Shown piece by piece: positions 9,700 to 17,909 of a stretch of 64,000 bases of DNA; positions within the stretch are counted from its first letter, which is position 1, and each line of letters starts with the position of its first letter. Source of the stretch: Paracoccus zhejiangensis (GTDB taxonomy: Bacteria; Pseudomonadota; Alphaproteobacteria; Rhodobacterales; Rhodobacteraceae); contig NZ_CP025430.1 in NCBI RefSeq assembly GCF_002847445.1, positions 3,716,501-3,780,500 on the forward strand, in the 5' to 3' direction. A program made the position numbers and the translations under genes. The notes beneath the pieces are model-generated. The model made no database searches and was not told the origin of the DNA. It was given only the letters and a program-made list of their open reading frames with translations.

Positions 9700-10773
9700 A
9701 TGGCATCGCTGGAACAACAGATTACCGAAAGCCAGAAGCAGGTGGCCGAGGCACAGGGCAAGATCGCCCAGATGACCGAGGCACTGGACCGCGCGACGGC
9801 TAGGGCCGACGTGGCCAGCCTGCCCATCGACGTGGCCAATGCGACGCTGCAGGATGTCCATGCCCATACCGAGGCGATGAATGCCAATATCGCCGAGTTG
9901 ATCATGGGGCTCGATGACGTGACGGCGGGCTTCTCGCAGGATTTCGAGGCGCTGCGGTCGAAGACGGGCTGGGAAAGCTTCGTCGGCATCTTCGCCAGCG
10001 GCAAGTCCGAGGCAATGCGGCAGGAACGTCTGCGCGACGCCAGCATCGACGACAAGCTGCAGGACCTGATTTCCAAGTCCGACACCATCACCCGGCTGCT
10101 GCAGGGACAACTGGACCTGCTGAACGACCAGAAGGCCAAGGTCGAGGCCAACCTGACGGGCACGCTGGAGGAGCGCGAGGCAACCGTCGGCACGCTCGAG
10201 GCACTGCGCGAGAAGATCAAGGCGATGGACCCGCAGTTGATCGAGCTGGAGAACAGGATCTCGACCACCACCGATGCCAGCGACCGCACCCGGCTGGAGA
10301 CCGAGCTGGCCAATGCCAACAAGGACCACAACGCGCTGGTGCAGGACGAACAGGTGGCTCTGGCCAAGTCGCAGACGCTGGAGCGTTACATCGAGGCCGG
10401 CAAGACCTGGGTGGACAGTCTGCAGAACCAAGCGGCGACGCAGATGGTGCTGATCAACAAGCTGCAGACCGACACCCGCCAGCGGGTTGTCCTCTATGAC
10501 GCGCTGACCAAGTCGCTGAAGACCGCGCAGCAGCAGGACATCGCCCACCGCATCAACGAGATCGGTGTGCGGACGGACCAGGAGGCGCAGGCCGCCATGG
10601 CCGCCATCGGCACCGCCACCAATGACAAGATGGCCGACATGCTGGAAGCCCATGGCGATCACATGGTCTTTGCCCGCAAGGTGCTGGAAGAGAAAGCCAA
10701 GGCCGACGAACGCTTCGCCCGCCGCTTTGCCGAGATCGTCAAGAAGCATGACAGCAACCTCTATGGCGGCTGA
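9700..10773 (+). CDS. coiled-coil protein of unknown function (first gene of AAA+ operon)
   Basis: 357 residues, almost wholly helical and charged, with long heptad stretches (about residues 1-45, 130-215 and 290-345), no signal peptide and no membrane helix. Overall architecture resembles TelA-type 'toxic anion resistance' proteins, but I cannot see a diagnostic motif, so that is a weak inference. ATG 9700 follows GGGGGGAAGG at a suitable distance; the frame is open further upstream but without a ribosome-binding site. It opens a run of same-strand genes with gaps of 3 bases or overlaps down to the ATPase, so it probably works with it, for instance as a scaffold or adaptor. Confidence 0.8.
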   Translation: MASLEQQITESQKQVAEAQGKIAQMTEALDRATARADVASLPIDVANATLQDVHAHTEAMNANIAELIMGLDDVTAGFSQDFEALRSKTGWESFVGIFASGKSEAMRQERLRDASIDDKLQDLISKSDTITRLLQGQLDLLNDQKAKVEANLTGTLEEREATVGTLEALREKIKAMDPQLIELENRISTTTDASDRTRLETELANANKDHNALVQDEQVALAKSQTLERYIEAGKTWVDSLQNQAATQMVLINKLQTDTRQRVVLYDALTKSLKTAQQQDIAHRINEIGVRTDQEAQAAMAAIGTATNDKMADMLEAHGDHMVFARKVLEEKAKADERFARRFAEIVKKHDSNLYGG

Positions 10774-10775
10774 GC

Positions 10776-11909
10776 GTGGCTGAAACCGGAACCCTCGACG
10801 CCGACCACCGGAAGCTTGACGACGACCTGCAGGCGCGGGCCTTCATCGACCAGACGCGCCACATCGCCGAGGTGCTTCCCGGCGCGCTGGACGAGATGGT
10901 GCGGGACGGGCTGTTCACGCAGGTCGAAACCGAGGTGATCGATGGCTATCTGGGGGCGCTGAAAGCCAGCATGGATGCGCTGGCGATGAAATATCTCGTC
11001 GCCGGCCGGATCGAGGGACCGCTGCAGCGGCATCTGACCATCGATATCCATGAATCCGGCTTCCCGGTCTGGCAGGAGATCGCCCAGACTGCCGCCGATG
11101 CAGCGCAGGCGCAGGCGGAACTGGCGCGCACGCCCGATGCCGCTGCCATCAAGGATGACATGGTGCGCGAGATCGTCGGCCGCCAGACCATCCCAACCCG
11201 CCTGCAATACGCGCTGTCGCAGCGATATTATTACGAGGCACTGGCGACGGGCGGGCTGTTCTGGCCGCAGATGCATCCGCAGGGGTTCTGGCTGTCGGGG
11301 CATGACAGCAGCCGGCGGCGCTGGCTGCTGCACTGGGCGGTCTATGACAGCCAGCTGAACGTGCCGATCCTCTATCTCATGGATGTGGATGATACCGGCC
11401 GCCGGGCGCTGACCGATGACCCGAAACGCTGGCCCGAGGTCAGGGCGCATCTGCTGGCGCAATCGGTCTCGGGCCTGCAGCTGCTGACCATCGCGCAGGG
11501 GTTCGACCGGGATTTCGAGACGCTGCACCCCCATCGCCTGCGCCGGATCACGCTGGGGCCGGCCTATTCCAGCGGCTATACCGTGCAGGAAGGCCCGATC
11601 CGCGAGGTGCTGGACAGTGCCGCCGCGCCGGCGGGCGAGGATTGGGCGCTGGCCATGACGGTCGAGGACCTGCAGGCCGAGCGCGCGGTGATGGAATCCA
11701 CGGGCTTCTTCGGCGTGACCGAGCGGCAGATCTTCAAGCTGGACCCGCTGAACCAATATGGCGCCGGGCAGGGGGCCACCTCGGCCACGCGGCTGCTGGT
11801 CCTGCCGGCCCGGCCCTATCAGGCGCTGGCGACACTGGACCCGCCGGGCTTTCGCAACATCCGCAAATACGTGCCCGGTCCCGATGGCCGGGTGACGAGC
11901 TATCGCTAG
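10776..11909 (+). CDS. uncharacterised conserved protein (possibly DUF6384 family)
   Basis: 377 residues, soluble, no signal peptide. The N-terminal third is helical; the centre is richer in beta strand and aromatic residues (YYYEALATGGLFWPQMHPQG, then SSRRRWLLHWAVYD and LNVPILYLMDVDD). The GTG start is two bases after the coiled-coil gene's stop, implying coupling. I associate this protein type and position with the DUF6384 annotation in Paracoccus, from memory and with low certainty. No catalytic motif is evident. The tight packing suggests it belongs to the same complex as its neighbours. Confidence 0.75.
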   Translation: MAETGTLDADHRKLDDDLQARAFIDQTRHIAEVLPGALDEMVRDGLFTQVETEVIDGYLGALKASMDALAMKYLVAGRIEGPLQRHLTIDIHESGFPVWQEIAQTAADAAQAQAELARTPDAAAIKDDMVREIVGRQTIPTRLQYALSQRYYYEALATGGLFWPQMHPQGFWLSGHDSSRRRWLLHWAVYDSQLNVPILYLMDVDDTGRRALTDDPKRWPEVRAHLLAQSVSGLQLLTIAQGFDRDFETLHPHRLRRITLGPAYSSGYTVQEGPIREVLDSAAAPAGEDWALAMTVEDLQAERAVMESTGFFGVTERQIFKLDPLNQYGAGQGATSATRLLVLPARPYQALATLDPPGFRNIRKYVPGPDGRVTSYR

Positions 11910-11912
11910 GCC

Positions 11913-12473
11913 ATGGGCGAGGGCGGCGCACAGATCGTCTGGCGGCGGCTGGATCATCCCGGCCATGATGCCTGCCGGCTGTGGTCGGAAGGCAGCCTCT
12001 GGCGGATCGAGGGCATGGCGGTGTGGCTGGACCCAGAGGGGCCGGCGCAGATCGCCTATGAGGTTTCCGCGGGCGAGGACTGGATCACCCGCTCGGCCCG
12101 GATCATGGGGCGCGCGGGCAAGCGCGCGCTGAGCCTGTCGATCCACCGCGACGGCATGGGCAACTGGCGGGTGAATGGTGAGGCGCTGCCCGAGGTGACG
12201 GGGCTGGCCGACATCGATCTGGGCTTTACCCCCGCCACCAACACGCTGCCGATCCGGCGGCTGCGTGGCGCGAGGCAGGCCAGCGCCGATCTGGCATCGG
12301 CCTGGCTTGACCCCGGCGACTGGCAGGTGAAACCGCTGCCGCAGCATTACGAAGATCGGGGCGAGGGGCGCTGGTCTTATCGCTCGCCCGGCCATGGGTT
12401 CGAAACCGAGATGACGATTGATGGCGACGGGCTGGTCACCGACTATCCGTCGCTTTGGGTGAAAGAGGGCTGA
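11913..12473 (+). CDS. putative glycolipid-binding domain protein (DUF1089-like)
   Basis: 186 residues with the layout of the glycolipid-binding (formerly DUF1089) family: an N-terminal VWRRLDHPGHDACRLW segment, strand-rich body, a central NGEALPEVTGLADIDLGFTPATN block and a C-terminal AYEDxxxxxRWSYRS-like region (QHYEDRGEGRWSYRSPGHGF). The family fold is a long beta-sheet groove; ligand binding is known only for few members. Starts three bases after the preceding stop and ends directly before the ATPase ATG. No signal peptide, so any lipid contact would be at the cytoplasmic face. Confidence 0.85.
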   Translation: MGEGGAQIVWRRLDHPGHDACRLWSEGSLWRIEGMAVWLDPEGPAQIAYEVSAGEDWITRSARIMGRAGKRALSLSIHRDGMGNWRVNGEALPEVTGLADIDLGFTPATNTLPIRRLRGARQASADLASAWLDPGDWQVKPLPQHYEDRGEGRWSYRSPGHGFETEMTIDGDGLVTDYPSLWVKEG

Positions 12474-14396
12474 ATGGACGCGAAGAGTGAGATGGAACTG
12501 CCCGAGGCCGAGATCCGGGGCCATTACCCGCAGGCGCTGAGCCTGCTGACCGGCTTCGACCACGCGCCGCGTCTTGGCAAGGCGGTTGCCGTTGCCGCCG
12601 CCGAACGCTCGCCCGGCATCCCCTCGGCCTCGCGCTTCCGCTCGACCACGCCGGGGCTCGCGGCACGCTCCACCGCCCGCCCCAGCGGCGTTAGGCTGAT
12701 CGAGCGCATAGAGGGCGTGGGTGGCGATGACCTGCCATCGCCCGCCGCCGCCACCGTTGCACGGGCGCTGCGCCGGGCGCTGGCGATCGCGCTGGCGGTC
12801 AGTGACGAGGTCGCGGCGCGGTCGGGCGCGGCGGAACTGAAGCGCGCCAATCTCGAAGGTCGCCTGCCGCCCGAGCGGCGCAGCGAGTTCACCGAATTGC
12901 TGGCGGTGGAAGCGCTGGCGGCGCTGTCGGTCTTTGCCAATGCCACCGCCTTCCTTCTGGCCGAACATGCCGGTCCCGAGACGGTCGAGGGCATCACCGC
13001 CGACGAGGTGCTGACCGACAACCCGCTGGTCGCGCTGCAGGGCGCGCTGTGGGAGCTGGACCAGAACCTCGCCCGCGCCTCGGATGACAAGACCCTGATC
13101 GCCACGGTGATCGCCTTTGCCGAGGCGCTGGCCGCCGCCGTGCAGGCCCGGGCCGAGACCGCCCCGCGCATCGGCGCCTTCACCGGCGCAAGCTGGCGGG
13201 TGGCGGCGGATGATTTGCCCATTGCCGGCTTTGCACCGGTGACCCGCGCCCGTGGCAAGCCCCTGACAATGGCCTTCAAGAAGCCCGAGGAGGTCATCGG
13301 CAATGCCATTGCCAAGCATCAGGCGATGCGGCTGGCGCGGATGATTGTGGGCTATGATTTCGACCGCCGGATGAACCCCTTCGTCGAACTGGGCGGCTTC
13401 GTCTTTACCTTCCTGGGCGACGGCAAGCCCGGCACGGGCAAGACCACGCTGATCCAGATGATGGCCGGGATGCTGAACGATTATTGCAATATCGGCGGCT
13501 ATCCCTTCCGCTATGCCAACCTGTCGGTGGACAATATCGACAGCTATCAGGGCAAGTCGGGCCAGAACGCCAAGGCCTTCATCACCTCGATCATTGACCC
13601 GGCGGTGATCGGTTTCGGCACCATCGACGATATCGACCAGATCGCCGGCAAGCGCGGCGACCGCCAGTCCTCTGCCGGCCAGCAGGAGATTACCGCCGTG
13701 CTGATGGAGGCTTTTGCCGGTGCCTCGACCGTGGTGCGCGGCAATTGTACCTTCGGGATGTTCTCGAACTATGCCGAGGCCATCGACGACGCTCTGCGCC
13801 AGCGCGCCTCGGCCCGCTTCCTGATCGACGGGCCGAAGACGCAGGCCGATTACATCGACATCCTCGCGCTGCTTCTGGGCAAGCGCCACGACATTCCGGT
13901 GGGCGAGCACGACCTGATGAAGGCGCAGGCGATGCAGAAGGCCGTCGCCGACAGCTATGCCGGCCATTCCCGCCCGCAGGAGGCGGGGCTGGAAAAGGTT
14001 TTCAACGAGGTCTCGGGCCGCTTTGGAGAGCTGGAAAACCTCGCCGAGCTTGGCAGCTATCTCTATGCCATTTCGCAGGCCGAGCCGCGCTTCACCGGCC
14101 GCGCGGTGAAGAACATCACCGATGCGGTGAAGGCCCGCGCGATGGATTTCGACATGCCGGATGAATGGTTCACTACGCCCGAACCCTTCATGCACCAGCC
14201 CTACGAGACCAAGCTCGAGATGATCTCGGCCCTGCGCCAGCCGATCACCACCGCGATGGTGGTGCAGGAGATCAACCGCTATGCGGACAGTGAATGGCGC
14301 TATTCGGACAGCGCGGACGAGACGGCGATCGCCGAGACCGTGCGCGGGATGGAACGGATGGAAGAGGCACGGAAGCGGTTTGGGGGGCAGGGGTGA
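12474..14396 (+). CDS. AAA+ ATPase, uncharacterised
   Basis: 640 residues. Residues 1-270 are an Ala-rich helical N-terminal region unlike any named domain I know. The AAA+ module follows: Walker A GDGKPGTGKT (about 315-324), Walker B in FGTIDDID (about 380-388), a polar sensor-1-like segment (VVRGNCTFGMFSNY) and an arginine-finger candidate in LRQRASARF. A helical lid completes the protein. It is closer to the MoxR/CDC48-like remodelling ATPases than to sigma-54 activators or proteases: no protease domain or Zn motif is seen. It begins immediately after the glycolipid-binding gene, and its stop overlaps the GTG of the next gene. It is the likely energy-using core of the operon. Confidence 0.88.
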   Translation: MDAKSEMELPEAEIRGHYPQALSLLTGFDHAPRLGKAVAVAAAERSPGIPSASRFRSTTPGLAARSTARPSGVRLIERIEGVGGDDLPSPAAATVARALRRALAIALAVSDEVAARSGAAELKRANLEGRLPPERRSEFTELLAVEALAALSVFANATAFLLAEHAGPETVEGITADEVLTDNPLVALQGALWELDQNLARASDDKTLIATVIAFAEALAAAVQARAETAPRIGAFTGASWRVAADDLPIAGFAPVTRARGKPLTMAFKKPEEVIGNAIAKHQAMRLARMIVGYDFDRRMNPFVELGGFVFTFLGDGKPGTGKTTLIQMMAGMLNDYCNIGGYPFRYANLSVDNIDSYQGKSGQNAKAFITSIIDPAVIGFGTIDDIDQIAGKRGDRQSSAGQQEITAVLMEAFAGASTVVRGNCTFGMFSNYAEAIDDALRQRASARFLIDGPKTQADYIDILALLLGKRHDIPVGEHDLMKAQAMQKAVADSYAGHSRPQEAGLEKVFNEVSGRFGELENLAELGSYLYAISQAEPRFTGRAVKNITDAVKARAMDFDMPDEWFTTPEPFMHQPYETKLEMISALRQPITTAMVVQEINRYADSEWRYSDSADETAIAETVRGMERMEEARKRFGGQG

Positions 14397-14845
14397 CCAT
14401 CAACTGGGCGGTCGCAGTACCCGTCGCGGCAGCAATGATCGCTGCCAGCGCAGCGGTTTGGGGCGCTTGGTTAGCGACCAAGGCGCAGGCTGCAAACCGG
14501 AAGTTGACTCAGGAAGTGGCACTCGCACAGTTTCGCCAAGATTGGCTCAACATGCTTCGCTCCAAGCTGGCGGAATACCTCGGTCTTCTAACGATTTTGT
14601 ACAGAACTGACGGTTTGGAAGACGACGCGCACCGAATGGAAATGGTGAAATGTGCTTATGAAATCCAATTACTATTGAGTCCTCATGATCCAAGCGACAA
14701 CGAACTGATAGTTGAATTGAGAACTATGAGGGAAGCGTATGAGAGGCGCGATGCCGAAGTGGATGCGGCCAAGGTAGTCGCGTTGTCACAGGCTATTCTT
14801 TGGCGAGGATGGGCCCGGATTACTTCTGACATACGCGGACCGTGA
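14393..14845 (+). CDS. small single-helix membrane protein of unknown function, atypical composition
   Basis: 150 residues: one N-terminal transmembrane helix (about 5-27), then a cytoplasmic helical part opening LAQFRQDWLNMLRSKLAEYL. This 'helix + FRQxWxxxLR' pattern occurs in many unnamed bacterial proteins, some beside defence or mobile genes; function unknown. GTG start overlaps the ATPase stop (GTGA). Base composition is visibly more AT-rich and codon use differs from both neighbours (codons such as TTA, CTA and ATA appear), which suggests a later arrival in the operon. Confidence 0.7.
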   Translation: MTINWAVAVPVAAAMIAASAAVWGAWLATKAQAANRKLTQEVALAQFRQDWLNMLRSKLAEYLGLLTILYRTDGLEDDAHRMEMVKCAYEIQLLLSPHDPSDNELIVELRTMREAYERRDAEVDAAKVVALSQAILWRGWARITSDIRGP

Positions 14846-14937
14846 AGCTTTCGCCATGAGACAGACATTTGAGAGCGGCCTATTGCTACTAAGTTGCAGT
14901 ATTCCTCGCCCGAAACGCGGGCGTCAGCCCGCCGGGC

Positions 14938-14967
14938 AGCGGCCGACCGCCCCCCAGGGCGGCCGCT
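14938..14967 (+). terminator. possible hairpin terminator
   Basis: GC-rich inverted repeat AGCGG...CCGCT extended by CCGCCC/GGGCGG with a four-base bulge, ending in TTT. It lies in the 243-base gap between the atypical membrane-protein gene and the next operon gene, so it may divide the operon. Weak T tract; uncertain. Confidence 0.35.
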
Positions 14968-15088
14968 TTGGTGACGCCCCGCGCCGAACAGCCGTTCGAT
15001 ATCCTTTCGCCATAAAGGCCCCCACACGAACCGCCCCAGCGGCCACCCGCGGTCGGCCTTTGCCCTCCGTTGCACTCCGGGCCACCCC

Positions 15089-15448
15089 ATGACCACCGTC
15101 GAACGCGTCGCCCTTGTCCTGACGGCCTTGCCCTTCCTCACCCTCGGACTGGCCCATTATGCCCTGCGCCGCCTGGCCCTCAGACCCGGCAAGACCCTGA
15201 TCGCCGCCGTTATTCTGATGCTTCGGCAGATCGGGCGGCTCGCGGGCTGGGTCACGGCGCTCTACACGGCGATCTGGGCGGCGGGCAAATATCTGGACCC
15301 CGCCGCTTTCGAGGCCTTCTGGGACGAACCGATCAGCCTGTTCGTGTTGATGGGCTCGGCCATGCTCGCCTATCTTTACCTTTTCATCCGGTGGTGCTGG
15401 CAGCTTTGGCAGTCGCGCCGCCGCGCCCTGCGGGAGCTTGCGAAATGA
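15089..15448 (+). CDS. small membrane protein of unknown function
   Basis: 119 residues with an N-terminal transmembrane helix (about 6-26), a further hydrophobic stretch near 45-70 and a third helix at about 85-108, ending in a basic tail (QSRRRALRELAK). No recognised domain. Its TGA overlaps the ATG of the next gene (ATGA), so the two are translationally coupled and probably function together. It lies 243 bases after the atypical gene, the only real gap inside the operon. Confidence 0.7.
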   Translation: MTTVERVALVLTALPFLTLGLAHYALRRLALRPGKTLIAAVILMLRQIGRLAGWVTALYTAIWAAGKYLDPAAFEAFWDEPISLFVLMGSAMLAYLYLFIRWCWQLWQSRRRALRELAK

Positions 15449-16833
15449 AACGCCTGATCGAAAAGGGCCTGATGTTCGGCAACCTGATCCGGGTAAATTC
15501 GACCGCCTGGGTCGCGCTTTACAATCGCGCGCTGAAGAAGGTGACGGGCAAGGAAACCGCGCTGACCGAGTTCCACATCGACATCAGCGGCTATTCCCCC
15601 GAGATCGGGGACGAGCTGGACGATATGGATTACCTGCGCCCCGATGGCGGCAACCGGCAGTTCATCCTGCTGACGACCGAGCAGAAGACCGCGCCGCTGT
15701 TGAATGCGGATCTCTCGGTGCTGCGCGACGTGCTGCGCGCTTTCATCACCGAGAATGAAAGCCAGCTGTTCAGTCTGACCGCGCGGGATGCGGTGCTGGG
15801 CGAGATCGACGATCAGGTCTGGCAGTTCAGTGGTCCCGCCGATCTGGCCGCGATCCGGCACCTGACGATCAGCGCCGACACCACCGGCAACCATGTCGCC
15901 GAGGCCGACCGGCTGACCGCGCTGATCGAACGTTTCCGCACCGAGCCGGATGGCTGGTGGGATGACGTGCTGATCGCCGAGATGATCGAGCAGGCGAAGA
16001 AGACCGGCGACGTGGTGCGCAACCCGGTGCATCTGCAGCAGACCGGCTTTGACGTGCAGGATTTCTGGACTTCGGATTTCGGCGGGGTCTATGTCATCCG
16101 CTCGGCCAAGCAGCCTGCGATGATCTTCAGCGACCCCAAGGCGCATATCGACCTGCCGGGCTTCCAGACCATGACCACGCTGCAGGTGAACCAGATCGCC
16201 GCATGGCTGGCGCGGAATGCGCTGGCCGAGCCGATCGCCAGCGCGCGCGGCGCCGATGCCGCGCCGATCCTGCGCCAGAAGATCGATTTCATCCTTGTCG
16301 ATGCCGCAACCCGGCTTGGCATCGATACCGGCAGCGGCACGAGGGCGGAACTGCGCCGCGCCGCCGCCCGCATGGGGGCGCAACTGCCATCCGAGATCCG
16401 CGGGCTGTCGGCGCTCTTGCGCTATTCCGAACAGGGGGGCGACTGGCCGGTGATCGACAGCGCCGATCCGGCCTATTTCTACGCCATCCGCGCCACGCCC
16501 GGCCCGGCCCGCGAACTGATCAACCGGCTGCTGTCGGAACTGGGCCCCAGCGATGTGCGGCAGCTGTTCATCACCCACAAGCCGCTGTTCTACAGGCTTT
16601 ACCAGACCTGGTCCGAGCCGAAGCAGGCCTATGTGGCCGAGTTCCTGGCCCGTGAGTACCAGATCGACAAGCAGGGCACCCGCGATGCGCTGTTCGGGCC
16701 CGAGCCGGGCATGGCCGAGCCCGAAGTAACGGCCCGTGCGGCACCGGCTGGCCCATGGGGCAGCGCGCGTGCTAGGCTGTCGGAAGGGGCAGCGCGGCCG
16801 CCCGTCACGCCGCCTTGGGGGTTCAGCCGTTGA
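15445..16833 (+). CDS. uncharacterised soluble protein (possibly DUF6638 family)
   Basis: 462 residues from ATG 15445, which overlaps the preceding stop; the longer open frame from 15070 has no support. No membrane helix or signal. Mixed alpha/beta with the segments YRPDGGNRQF-like (YLRPDGGNRQFILLTTEQ), FDVQDFWTSDFGGVYVIRSA and FITHKPLFYRLYQTWSEPKQAYV. The last 40 residues are Pro/Ala/Gly-rich and look disordered. I associate this gene and place with the DUF6638 annotation, from memory only. No function can be assigned. Confidence 0.75.
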   Translation: MKRLIEKGLMFGNLIRVNSTAWVALYNRALKKVTGKETALTEFHIDISGYSPEIGDELDDMDYLRPDGGNRQFILLTTEQKTAPLLNADLSVLRDVLRAFITENESQLFSLTARDAVLGEIDDQVWQFSGPADLAAIRHLTISADTTGNHVAEADRLTALIERFRTEPDGWWDDVLIAEMIEQAKKTGDVVRNPVHLQQTGFDVQDFWTSDFGGVYVIRSAKQPAMIFSDPKAHIDLPGFQTMTTLQVNQIAAWLARNALAEPIASARGADAAPILRQKIDFILVDAATRLGIDTGSGTRAELRRAAARMGAQLPSEIRGLSALLRYSEQGGDWPVIDSADPAYFYAIRATPGPARELINRLLSELGPSDVRQLFITHKPLFYRLYQTWSEPKQAYVAEFLAREYQIDKQGTRDALFGPEPGMAEPEVTARAAPAGPWGSARARLSEGAARPPVTPPWGFSR

Positions 16834-17111
16834 CCGCACTGTTCCGACTGATCGTGCTGGTGCTGCTGCTGGAAGCGGCGCTGTATTTCCTGCTGTGGAT
16901 CTACATGCGTTCGCTGAGGCGCGAGGCGCTGGAAGATGAATGGGACGAACGCCATCCCGAACAGGCCGGCGACAGTGCCGACCGGGACGAGTTCGTCCGC
17001 CGCTCGATGGTCAATTTCGAGAAAAGCCTGCGCGCAAGGTTGCTGTGGCTGGTCTTTATCATTCCGACCGCGGCGATTATGGGGATCATCTATTGGGTCA
17101 ACTGGCAGTAG
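16830..17111 (+). CDS. small two-helix membrane protein
   Basis: About 93 residues: transmembrane helix near the N-terminus (LFRLIVLVLLLEAALYFLLW), a charged loop rich in E, D and R (REALEDEWDERHPEQAGDSADRDEF), and a second helix at the C-terminus ending WVNWQ. I place the start at TTG 16830, which overlaps the upstream TGA; another TTG at 16815 is possible. Homologues in Rhodobacteraceae are often labelled 'cation/multidrug efflux pump' without support; I would not adopt that name. Confidence 0.7.
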   Translation: MTALFRLIVLVLLLEAALYFLLWIYMRSLRREALEDEWDERHPEQAGDSADRDEFVRRSMVNFEKSLRARLLWLVFIIPTAAIMGIIYWVNWQ

Positions 17112-17120
17112 GGGTATCAG

Positions 17121-17813
17121 ATGCATTACGTCAAGGTTGTGCTGGGGGTTCTGCTTGGCGTCGTCGTCTTCGCCTTTCTCGACTATGCGCTGCCCTCGAA
17201 GAACACGGTCAGGATCACCAATACGTATAACCGGCTGACCTATATCAGCCCCACGAACAGCATCTTCTATGCCAGCGATGATACCGGCACGGTCGAGAAC
17301 CAGCAGGGCCAGCGCGACATCCGCTTCATCGACACGGTGCGCCCGAACGGCAAGGTCTTCGTCTATCGCAACGAGGATACCGGCTGGATCTGGCCGCCCT
17401 ATTTCAAATACGACAGCTCGAACCTGCATTCCGAGGCGACCAACCTGCAATCCACCGCGCAGGCGCCGCAATGGGTCAGCATCACCGCCTATGGCTGGCG
17501 GATTCCGTGGCTCTCGACCTATCCGAACGCCATCTCGATCGACACGGTGGCCGGGCCGAACGAGCATCCGCGTAACTGGCCGGCGATGATCATCCTGATC
17601 GTGCTGTTCTTCGTCCTGCTGCTTGTCTGGCGGATGTGGGCGCAGTTCCGCCAACGCACCATCGACCCCGCCGTAGCTCGCGTCGATCAGGCCTGGGACG
17701 GTGTGGAAAACCGCGCCGATGCCGCCCGCGACCGCGTTGTGTCCGAGGCCAGCGAGGCCAAGGGCAAGGTCTCGGGCTGGATGGGTACCTGGCGGGGCAA
17801 GCCGCGTCCCTGA
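17121..17813 (+). CDS. DUF1523 family membrane-anchored protein
   Basis: 230 residues. N-terminal helix (residues 3-23), a periplasmic domain with the DUF1523 pattern (VRITNTYNRL, RDIRFIDTV, VFVYRNEDTGWIWPPYFKYDSSNL, ITAYGWRIPWLSTYPNA), a second transmembrane helix near 158-178 and a cytoplasmic charged, helical tail (VDQAWDGVENRADAARDRV). Family function is unknown. It is the last gene of the AAA+ operon, nine bases after the previous one, and would give the system a periplasmic sensing or contact surface. Confidence 0.85.
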   Translation: MHYVKVVLGVLLGVVVFAFLDYALPSKNTVRITNTYNRLTYISPTNSIFYASDDTGTVENQQGQRDIRFIDTVRPNGKVFVYRNEDTGWIWPPYFKYDSSNLHSEATNLQSTAQAPQWVSITAYGWRIPWLSTYPNAISIDTVAGPNEHPRNWPAMIILIVLFFVLLLVWRMWAQFRQRTIDPAVARVDQAWDGVENRADAARDRVVSEASEAKGKVSGWMGTWRGKPRP

Positions 17814-17853
17814 CCGGGTGCGGCCTGCCGAAAAAGTGACGCCCCGACGCGAC

Positions 17854-17882
17854 TTGTGGGCTGGCTGGCGCATCGCTAGGCT
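17854..17882 (+). promoter_or_regulatory. possible promoter of deoC
   Basis: TTGTGG and TAGGCT separated by 17 bases, in the 96-base gap before deoC, 28 bases before its ATG. Both boxes match the sigma-70 consensus only moderately, so deoC may equally be read from the operon upstream. Confidence 0.3.
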
Positions 17883-17909
17883 GGCCTGATCCAACGGGCC
17901 GAGGGGACC

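Noticed and set aside
9570..10367. N-terminal extension of the M20 deacylase to 688 residues
   Set aside because: The extra part is antisense to the coiled-coil gene and Ser-rich; family length and the MDDLTRSVQ start agree with 422 residues.
10761..14195. 1144-codon minus-strand open frame across the AAA+ operon
   Set aside because: Antisense shadow of four coupled genes; amino-acid composition (Arg, His, Gln, Ala) is typical of shadows.
15070..15444. Longer start for the 462-residue operon protein
   Set aside because: The extra 125 codons overlap the small membrane-protein gene in another frame; the ATGA junction at 15445 gives the real start.
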